A DNA stretch of 5,116 bases from an uncultured Anaerococcus sp. GTDB lineage: Bacteria; Bacillota_A; Clostridia; Tissierellales; Peptoniphilaceae. This document shows, piece after piece, positions 1 to 5,116 of this stretch. The stretch lies in the NCBI GenBank assembly GCA_945916625.1, contig CAMEGY010000086.1:1-5116 (forward strand), in the 5' to 3' direction. The position numbers were made by a program, and so were the translations under genes. Each line of letters opens with the position of its first letter. The first letter of the stretch is position 1. The notes below the pieces were generated by a model, which ran no database searches, had not been told where the DNA came from, and saw nothing but the letters and a program-made list of their open reading frames with translations.

Positions 1-6
1 CTTAAC

Positions 7-33
7 AACATCCTTTAGGGGATGTTTTTATTT
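7..33 (+). terminator. Rho-independent terminator of the upstream gene
   Basis: A 7-bp stem (AACATCC at 7-13 pairing with GGATGTT at 20-26) closes a 6-nt loop; a T-G wobble could shorten the loop to four bases. It is followed directly by a T-rich tail (TTTTTATTT, 25-33). The T tract lies on the + strand side only, so it would end transcription from a + strand gene left of the window. It separates that gene from the promoter at 42-69 and supports typA as the first gene of its operon. Confidence 0.75.
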
Positions 34-41
34 GCCAATAA

Positions 42-59
42 TTGATAATTAATTCACAT
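42..59. promoter_or_regulatory. Candidate Rex operator overlapping the -35 box
   Basis: The 18-nt sequence TTGATAA-TTAA-TTCACAT resembles the known Rex box, TTGTGAA-N4-TTCACAA, and its clostridial form, TTGTTAA-N4-TTAACAA. It matches each form at 11 of 14 fixed positions, and 12 of 14 if positions where the two forms differ are allowed either base. The left half differs from TTGTTAA at one base and the right half from TTCACAA at one base. It covers the -35 box and most of the spacer, where a bound repressor would block RNA polymerase. AT-rich DNA can produce such matches by chance, and the last base (T, not A) is a weakness. Autoregulation by Rex is inferred. Confidence 0.45.
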
Positions 60-69
60 TAGGTATAAT
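42..69 (+). promoter_or_regulatory. Sigma-A-type promoter of the typA-rex-ABC-F operon
   Basis: A -35 box TTGATA (42-47, 5 of 6 matches to TTGACA) and a perfect -10 box TATAAT (64-69) are separated by 16 bp. Transcription would start near 76, giving a leader of about 30 nt before typA. The promoter lies just after a terminator, and I found no equally good promoter between the downstream genes, so it probably drives the whole cluster. Confidence 0.75.
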
Positions 70-106
70 ATATTGATAGAATTTGTTAGCATGAAAGAAG
101 GATTTA

Positions 107-1924
107 ATGATTAGAGAAGATGTTAGAAATGTAGCAATAATTGCCCACGTAGATCACGGAAAAACAACACTTGTAGATGGTCTTCTAAAAACATCAGGTT
201 TATTTAGAGAAAATGAAGCAGTCAAAGACAGGGTTATGGATTCTGATTCTATAGAAAAAGAAAGAGGGATTACAATCCTTGCAAAAAATACTGCTGTTTC
301 TTACAAAGACATGAAGATAAATATTATAGACACCCCAGGCCACGCTGATTTTGGTGGGGAAGTAGAGAGGGTTCTTAATATGGCAGAGTCTGTTGTACTT
401 GTAGTAGACAGCCACGAAGGACCTATGCCACAAACAAAATTTGTACTTAAAAAGGCCATAGAACTAGGGCTACCTGCCATAATTTGTATCAACAAGGTAG
501 ACAGACCTGACCAAAGGATAGAAGAAGTTGAAGATGAAATCCTAGACTTATTTATTTCCTTAGATGCAGATGAATCTTACCTTGAAAGCCCAATTGTTTA
601 CGCCTCGGCAAAACAAGGTTGGGCAAGTCTTGATAGATCTGTCGTAAAAGAAGACATGACAGACCTACTTGATACCATTATCGAGTATACACCAGCTTTC
701 GAGGCTGATGAATCTCTTGGTTTTAAGGTTTTAGTTTCAACTACAGACTACAATGACTATCTTGGTACAATTGCCATTGGCAAGGTGGAATGTGGTACAA
801 TTAAGAAAAATGACCCAGCTATTATTACAAATTACAATGAAAAAGATAGGCTGGTTAAATCAAAAATTGTCACAATTTATGAATTTGATGGCCTAAATAG
901 GGTAGAGGTTGAAGAGTCAAAATTCGGTTCTATTGTTGCAATCTCTGGTATGGAAGATATTGGTATAGGGGATACAATCGGAACTGAGGCAGATCATGAA
1001 CCAATTGAATTTACAAAAATTTCTGAACCAACCCTATCTATGACATTTTCTGTAAATGATTCACCATTTGCAGGTCGTGATGGCAAGTATGTCACAAGTA
1101 GGCATATCAGAGATAGGCTCTATAAGGAAAGCGAAACAGATGTTTCCCTAAGAGTTGAGCCAACAGATACAACAGAAGCCTTTAAGGTGTCAGGTAGGGG
1201 CGAACTCCATCTATCAGTTCTTATAGAAAACCTAAGACGAGAAGGCTATGAATTCCAAGTTTCAAAGCCAGAAGTAATGTTTAAAACCGACGAAAATGGC
1301 AAAAAACTTGAACCGATCGAGCTTGCAACAATTGACGTTGACCAAGAATACACAGGTTCTGTAATAGAAAAACTCGGTAGGAGAAAGGGTGAGATGATTG
1401 ATATGCACCCATCTAACTCAGGTTACACCAGACTTGTATTTAGAATTCCAGCAAGAGGCCTTATAGGTTATAGGACAGAATTTATGACCGATACCAAGGG
1501 GACAGGTATTTTAAATACAGAATTTGAAGGCTATGATAGGTATAAGGGAGATTTAGAGAGAAGACCTTTAGGATCTCTTATCGCTACAGAAAAAGGGCTT
1601 GCAACAGCCTACGGACTAAATGCTGCCCAATCTAGGGGCCAATTATTTATAGAACCAGGTGAAGAAATATACCAAGGCCTAATTGTAGGCTCCAATGCCA
1701 AGGGCCTTGATATTGATGTAAATATTTGCAAAAAGAAAAAAATGACTAATACTAGGGCAAGTGGTAATGACGACGCCATCGTCCTTACACCAGCCAAAAA
1801 GATGAGTGTAGAGGAAATGATGGAGTTTGTTGAAGAAGACGAACTAATCGAAATTACCCCAAACAATCTAAGGATTAGAAAAAAAATTTTAGATGCTCAA
1901 AAGAGGTATAAGTCCAAAAAATAG
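107..1924 (+). CDS. typA: Ribosome-associated translational GTPase TypA/BipA
   Basis: TypA/BipA is an EF-G-like GTPase that binds the ribosome at the factor site. In other bacteria it is linked to 50S assembly and to growth under cold or other stress. All G motifs are visible: G1 AHVDHGKTT (13-21), switch RGITI (53-57), G3 DTPGH (75-79, with the catalytic-type His79), G4 NKVD (129-132) and G5 SAK (167-169). A beta-barrel domain II follows (about 200-300), then an EF-G III-like domain (about 306-390, with GRGELHL at 363-369) and a domain V-like fold. The TypA-specific C-terminal domain includes ARGLIGYRTEF (449-459) and the basic KKKKMTN (542-548). At 605 aa it is normal full length. The start is supported by GAAGGA at 97-102, though the 4-nt spacing is short. 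The residues SH at 102-103, before EGPMPQT, are where I recall A plus an aromatic in most homologues; this is probably lineage variation. First gene of the operon. Confidence 0.97.
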   Translation: MIREDVRNVAIIAHVDHGKTTLVDGLLKTSGLFRENEAVKDRVMDSDSIEKERGITILAKNTAVSYKDMKINIIDTPGHADFGGEVERVLNMAESVVLVVDSHEGPMPQTKFVLKKAIELGLPAIICINKVDRPDQRIEEVEDEILDLFISLDADESYLESPIVYASAKQGWASLDRSVVKEDMTDLLDTIIEYTPAFEADESLGFKVLVSTTDYNDYLGTIAIGKVECGTIKKNDPAIITNYNEKDRLVKSKIVTIYEFDGLNRVEVEESKFGSIVAISGMEDIGIGDTIGTEADHEPIEFTKISEPTLSMTFSVNDSPFAGRDGKYVTSRHIRDRLYKESETDVSLRVEPTDTTEAFKVSGRGELHLSVLIENLRREGYEFQVSKPEVMFKTDENGKKLEPIELATIDVDQEYTGSVIEKLGRRKGEMIDMHPSNSGYTRLVFRIPARGLIGYRTEFMTDTKGTGILNTEFEGYDRYKGDLERRPLGSLIATEKGLATAYGLNAAQSRGQLFIEPGEEIYQGLIVGSNAKGLDIDVNICKKKKMTNTRASGNDDAIVLTPAKKMSVEEMMEFVEEDELIEITPNNLRIRKKILDAQKRYKSKK

Positions 1925-1927
1925 GAG
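1922..1927 (+). promoter_or_regulatory. Shine-Dalgarno fused to the typA stop codon
   Basis: TAGGAG contains both the typA stop codon TAG (1922-1924) and the AGGAG ribosome-binding core (1923-1927), 5 nt before the ATG at 1933. Ribosomes ending typA translation would sit on the next gene's binding site, which favours coupled translation. It also fixes the start of the membrane-protein gene. Confidence 0.8.
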
Positions 1928-1932
1928 CAGTT

Positions 1933-2526
1933 ATGGAAAATAAGTTTGAAAGAAGGGTAAGCAAGATACTAGTCTTTCTTATTATGATCTTATTTCTCTT
2001 AACTATTTCACAAAGATTTTTAAGCGGCTGGGCCATCAGCCTAGCCTGGTATATTTTATTTTTAGGATCATGGACAGTGATGTTAGTTTATTCCTTCGAT
2101 GTCCTATTTAATAAAAATGCCAGAGGGTTTTCAATCCTCGTAGCAATCATTACAGGCCTTGCCTTTTTATTCCTATCAATCCATGGTCTATCAGCCTTGG
2201 CGATATTTATAAAGGCCTTGCCTCGTAAGATTGTAATCAATAATGATTTCTTCCTAAGATATAACCAATTGATTTTCTATTCAAGTTTGGTTATAGCATA
2301 TTTTCTCCATCTAGCAAATGCCATATCCCTCAGGGATAAGGATAGTGGCGGAGATAGAGAAATCAGGGTCGAAACAAGTGAAGAAGAGTTAAGACAAATT
2401 AGAGATGATAAGCTAGATAGTATAATTGCGCAGATTGACAACAAAGAAAATGAAGACAGTTTAAGCGAATATGATAGGCAGTTACTAAATTCTCATATCT
2501 TATATGATGGAGAAAGAGAAGAGTAG
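1933..2526 (+). CDS. Four-helix integral membrane protein of unknown function
   Basis: I do not recognise this 197-aa protein. A short basic N-terminus (KFERRVSK, 4-11) is followed by four hydrophobic segments at roughly 12-30, 34-59, 66-93 and 113-131. After them comes a very charged, probably cytoplasmic tail (132-197) rich in Glu, Asp, Arg and Lys, part of which could form a helix or short coiled coil (147-175). There is no cleavable signal peptide with a clear site and no catalytic motif that I can name. The basic N-terminus and the K/R-containing loop at 60-65 suggest both ends are inside, but the 94-112 loop is also basic, so the topology is not certain. The gene sits 8 nt after typA and 9 nt before rex, each junction carrying a strong AGGAG site, so it is expressed with them. 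Its reading frame has the same base and codon style as its neighbours, with no sign of recent transfer. Confidence 0.85.
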   Translation: MENKFERRVSKILVFLIMILFLLTISQRFLSGWAISLAWYILFLGSWTVMLVYSFDVLFNKNARGFSILVAIITGLAFLFLSIHGLSALAIFIKALPRKIVINNDFFLRYNQLIFYSSLVIAYFLHLANAISLRDKDSGGDREIRVETSEEELRQIRDDKLDSIIAQIDNKENEDSLSEYDRQLLNSHILYDGEREE

Positions 2527-2529
2527 GAG
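2524..2529 (+). promoter_or_regulatory. Shine-Dalgarno fused to the membrane-protein stop codon
   Basis: TAGGAG again merges the stop codon (TAG, 2524-2526) with an AGGAG core (2525-2529), here 6 nt before the rex ATG at 2536. The same arrangement occurs at the typA junction. It decides the rex start and suggests that rex translation depends partly on the gene before it. Confidence 0.8.
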
Positions 2530-2535
2530 TTTATA

Positions 2536-3171
2536 ATGAACAAAAAAAATATTTCATTGTCTGTTATCAAAAGACTTCCAAAATACTATAGGTATTTAGA
2601 AAGTATTAATGATAAGGGCATAATTAGGGTATCTTCAAAAGAATTGTCATATATAACAGGCCTTACAGCCAGCCAAATCAGACAAGATTTAAACCACTTT
2701 GGTTGCTTCGGCCAGCAAGGTTATGGCTACAATGTCAAAGAACTAATTGATGAATTATCAAAGATAATAGGAGTAGACAAAGACTACAAATTAATCTTAG
2801 TAGGTTACGGCAACATAGGCCACGCCCTCTACCAATACCAGTCTTTTTCTGACTTAGGATACGAATTTGAAGCGGTTTTTGACAAAGAAGCTACTGTATT
2901 ATATGATAATAACCTAGAAGTAAGAAATGTAGATACTTTAGGAGAGTTTTTAGATAATAACAAAATTGATATAGGAATTATTGCTACACCAAAAGAAGTT
3001 GCTCAAGAAGTAGCAGATGTCCTATGTGAAGGGGGAGTTAGGGGAATTTGGAACTTCTCACCAGTTGATCTTAAGGTTTCAAATGGTGTGGTAATAGAAT
3101 CTGTCCACCTTGATGAATCCCTATTTACCTTGACATATTTTATGAATTCCCCAGAGGACTTTATATTTTAA
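2536..3171 (+). CDS. rex: Redox-sensing transcriptional repressor Rex
   Basis: Rex is a homodimeric repressor that binds DNA when NADH/NAD+ is low and lets go when NADH binds. In anaerobes it controls fermentation and energy genes. The N-terminal winged helix (about 6-80) contains KRLPKYYRYL (12-21) and the recognition helix TASQIRQDLNHFG (44-56), followed by GQQGYGYNV (59-67). The Rossmann domain has the dinucleotide loop GYGNIG (90-95) and an acidic residue, Asp116, after the second strand. GIWNFSP (170-176) and the domain-swap C-terminal helix complete the fold. At 211 aa it has the usual length. By my alignment to Thermus Rex from memory, the redox-switch residues Arg16 and Tyr98 are kept as Arg19 and Tyr101, while Asp188 is replaced by His191. 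I recall the same HLxES pattern in clostridial Rex proteins, so function is likely intact. The rex/ABC-F pairing recalls the ydiF-ydiG-ydiH(rex) region of Bacillus subtilis. Confidence 0.96.
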   Translation: MNKKNISLSVIKRLPKYYRYLESINDKGIIRVSSKELSYITGLTASQIRQDLNHFGCFGQQGYGYNVKELIDELSKIIGVDKDYKLILVGYGNIGHALYQYQSFSDLGYEFEAVFDKEATVLYDNNLEVRNVDTLGEFLDNNKIDIGIIATPKEVAQEVADVLCEGGVRGIWNFSPVDLKVSNGVVIESVHLDESLFTLTYFMNSPEDFIF

Positions 3172-5100
3172 ATGAATGTACTTAATGTATCGAACTTGTC
3201 CAAATCATATCCCAATAAGGAGATATTTTCTGGCCTAAGTTTTAATTTGAAAAAGGGTGATAAGGCAGGACTCGTTGGTCTAAACGGGGCTGGCAAATCT
3301 ACCCTTTTTAATATTTTAACGGACAAAATAAGTCCGGATTATGGCAAGATTTTTATACCCCAGGATATCAAGCTGGGTTATCTTGAGCAAATCTTGACCA
3401 TAGATAGCGATGTGACTATCTACGACTATTGCTTGTCAGTTTTTGACGATTTGATAAAATTAGAAGCTGAAATCAGAGATTTAGAAAAAAAGATGAGCAA
3501 GGAAGAAAATCAAGAAACCCTTGCCTCAATCATGGAGGAGTACACAAGAAAAAGCGAACTTTACCACAGCAAAAACGGCTACGCTATTGAAAGCGAGCTT
3601 GAAGGCACCCTTTCCGCCATGGGTTTTGATAAAGGTGAATTTAACAAAAAAATCTCGGACCTATCAGGTGGGCAAAAAGCGAGAGTAGAGCTTGCGGGCC
3701 TTTTATTAGAAAAACCAGACCTACTCCTACTTGATGAGCCAACCAACCACCTTGACATAAAGGCCATAAATTTCCTAGAAACCTTTATAAAAAACTACAA
3801 GGGTACAGCAATCATAATCTCCCACGATAGGTATTTTCTAGATGCTACAGTCAATAGGATGATGGTCCTAGAACACGGCAAACTCACTTCTTATAGAGGA
3901 GATTATACAAGTTTTATGACCCAGAGGAAAAAGGATAGAGAAGTTAGGATTCACCAATACAAGAGCCAGCAAAAAGAAGTTGCTAGACAAGAAGAAATCA
4001 TAGATAGGCTCAAAAACCTAGGTGGTTCTAAGAGAAAAAGGGGGATTTCACAGTCTAGGTCTAGGCAAAAACTCCTAGACAAGATGGAAAGAATCGACAA
4101 ACCAATAGAACTATCTGACACTATGAACCTCAAATTCACCCCGAGAATCCAATCCGGCATGGATGTCCTAAAGGTAGAAAATCTCAAAATGAGTTATGAT
4201 GATAAGGAGATATTTAGAAATATATCCTTCGATGTCTACAGAAACGAAAGAGCAGCCATTATTGGCGATAATGGGGTAGGCAAAACCACCTTATTTAAAA
4301 TAATATTAGATCAAATCTACCAAGATGAGGGCAGAGCTAAACTTGGTGAATCCGTCCACCTAGGATACTTTGACCAGGAGCAAAAGAGCCTAAATCTAGA
4401 AAATACAATATTTGATGAGATAAGAGATACTTTTCCTATGCTTACAAACTTTGAGATAAGGTCATATCTTGCCAAATTTATGTTCTACGATACAGATGTC
4501 TTTAGGGAAATCTCAGAGCTTTCTGGTGGAGAAAGGGCAAGGATATCTCTCCTTAAGCTAATGATATCAGATTGCAATTTCATCTTAATGGATGAGCCAA
4601 CCAACCATTTAGATATTGATTCTAAGGAGATTTTGGAAGATGCCATCCTTGATTTTGAGGGGACTTGTCTGATTATTTCCCACGATAGGTATTTTTTAAA
4701 TAAAATAGCCAGCAAAATCTTAGATATGAAAAAAGATGGGATGGATTTATATCTTGGAAATTATGATTACTACCAAGAAAAACTTAGGGAAATGAATATG
4801 ACTGAGGAGGAAAAAGCCACAGTCACAAAGACTCAAATCAAAAAAGAAAGAAAAAAAGAAAAGCTTAAGAGAGATGAAATTAGGGCCATCAAGACAAAAA
4901 TTCGAAATATAGAAAAAGATATGGAAGATATTGATGAAAAAATAAAAGCTCTCACAAAGGAAAGTCTTGCCGAAGGCTTTTATGACGACCAAAAAAGAGT
5001 GGCCGAGCTTTTTAGGGAAATGAAAGACTTAGAAGATATGAGAGACGACCTTGATGAAACTTGGCTAAATCTTAATTTAGAATTAGAAGATGATGATTGA
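3172..5100 (+). CDS. ABC-F family ATPase, YdiF-like translation factor
   Basis: ABC-F proteins are soluble twin-ATPase proteins without membrane domains; characterised members bind the ribosomal E site and relieve stalled or drug-bound ribosomes. Cassette 1 shows Walker A GLNGAGKST (36-44), signature LSGGQ (164-168), Walker B with catalytic Glu189 (LLLLDEPTNHLD, 184-195) and switch His218. A basic helical linker (about 244-330), the P-site-tRNA-interaction region, contains SKRKRGISQSRSRQK. Cassette 2 shows GDNGVGKTT (365-373), LSGGE (450-454), Glu475 in MDEPTNHLD and His504. A charged coiled-coil C-terminal domain spans about 544-642. Length, linker and tail fit the housekeeping YdiF/Uup-like group better than known resistance proteins, but drug protection cannot be excluded. 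Both ATP sites look active. The ATG directly follows the rex stop with no gap; the nearest Shine-Dalgarno-like AGAGGA (3153-3158) is 13 nt away, which suggests coupling to rex translation. Confidence 0.94.
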   Translation: MNVLNVSNLSKSYPNKEIFSGLSFNLKKGDKAGLVGLNGAGKSTLFNILTDKISPDYGKIFIPQDIKLGYLEQILTIDSDVTIYDYCLSVFDDLIKLEAEIRDLEKKMSKEENQETLASIMEEYTRKSELYHSKNGYAIESELEGTLSAMGFDKGEFNKKISDLSGGQKARVELAGLLLEKPDLLLLDEPTNHLDIKAINFLETFIKNYKGTAIIISHDRYFLDATVNRMMVLEHGKLTSYRGDYTSFMTQRKKDREVRIHQYKSQQKEVARQEEIIDRLKNLGGSKRKRGISQSRSRQKLLDKMERIDKPIELSDTMNLKFTPRIQSGMDVLKVENLKMSYDDKEIFRNISFDVYRNERAAIIGDNGVGKTTLFKIILDQIYQDEGRAKLGESVHLGYFDQEQKSLNLENTIFDEIRDTFPMLTNFEIRSYLAKFMFYDTDVFREISELSGGERARISLLKLMISDCNFILMDEPTNHLDIDSKEILEDAILDFEGTCLIISHDRYFLNKIASKILDMKKDGMDLYLGNYDYYQEKLREMNMTEEEKATVTKTQIKKERKKEKLKRDEIRAIKTKIRNIEKDMEDIDEKIKALTKESLAEGFYDDQKRVAELFREMKDLEDMRDDLDETWLNLNLELEDDD

Positions 5101-5116
5101 AAGGCTTCTTAAGAGG
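5093..5116 (+). CDS. Possible start of the next operon gene (partial)
   Basis: An open frame starting at ATG 5093 (or at the adjacent in-frame ATG 5090) reads MIERLLKR up to the window edge. It overlaps the final 8 nt of the ABC-F gene in another frame, an overlap common in coupled operons. The residues look like a plausible helical N-terminus. Only a weak AGAAG (5085-5089) lies upstream. Eight codons are too few to identify a product, and the frame could close just outside the window. Confidence 0.4.

Noticed and set aside
83..100. TTGTTAG at 83-89 as the left half of a second Rex box
   Set aside because: The expected right half (94-100, AAAGAAG) does not resemble TTAACAA or TTCACAA.
91..114. 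Seven-codon frame (MKEGFND then TAG) overlapping the typA start, a possible leader peptide
   Set aside because: It has no Shine-Dalgarno site, it contains the typA ribosome-binding site, and no attenuator-like structure lies nearby; it is most likely chance.
2421..2440. TATAAT (2421-2426) and TTGACA (2435-2440) inside the membrane-protein gene, a possible internal rex promoter
   Set aside because: The boxes are in the wrong order, the TATAAT has no fair -35 box 16-18 nt upstream, and the TTGACA has no -10 box downstream at the right distance.
3951..4187. Minus-strand open frames within typA and the ABC-F gene (for example 3951-4187, 4485-4715, 1609-1866, 200-433)
   Set aside because: They are antisense shadows of strongly conserved coding sequence, without ribosome-binding sites or recognisable protein features.
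3172..5100. ABC-F protein as an antibiotic-resistance ribosomal protection factor
   Set aside because: Linker length, the long charged C-terminal tail and the rex neighbourhood fit a housekeeping YdiF-like protein; sequence alone gives no positive support for resistance.

Overview
The window looks like ordinary chromosomal DNA from a low-GC, anaerobic Firmicute. The base composition is AT-rich, arginine is coded mostly by AGA/AGG, and Shine-Dalgarno sites are AGGAG-type. Rex and the ABC-F protein both look clostridial in style. From codon use and protein flavour I would guess Clostridia/Tissierellia, for example Peptoniphilaceae such as Anaerococcus. This is an impression, not a database result.

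Layout, all on the + strand. Positions 1-33 hold the intrinsic terminator of an unseen upstream gene. Positions 42-69 hold a strong sigma-A-type promoter. Then comes a tight gene cluster with no terminator inside it: typA (107-1924, ribosome-associated GTPase TypA/BipA), a four-helix membrane protein of unknown function (1933-2526), rex (2536-3171, NADH/NAD+-sensing repressor) and a YdiF-like ABC-F ATPase (3172-5100, translation factor family). A further reading frame begins at about 5093, overlaps the end of the ABC-F gene and runs off the window. The gaps between genes are 8, 9 and 0 nt, then an 8-nt overlap, so one polycistronic, translationally coupled operon is likely. No stretch longer than about 106 nt lacks a gene.

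How the genes may work together: TypA and ABC-F proteins both act on the ribosome, and Rex senses the NADH/NAD+ ratio. The most interesting signal is an imperfect Rex-operator-like sequence at 42-59. It covers the -35 box and most of the spacer of the only clear promoter. If real, Rex would repress its own operon, putting two ribosome-acting factors and an uncharacterised membrane protein under redox control. I see no mobile elements, CRISPR arrays, RNA genes or disrupted genes. I do not think the window holds a wholly new system; the redox-translation link is the hypothesis worth testing.
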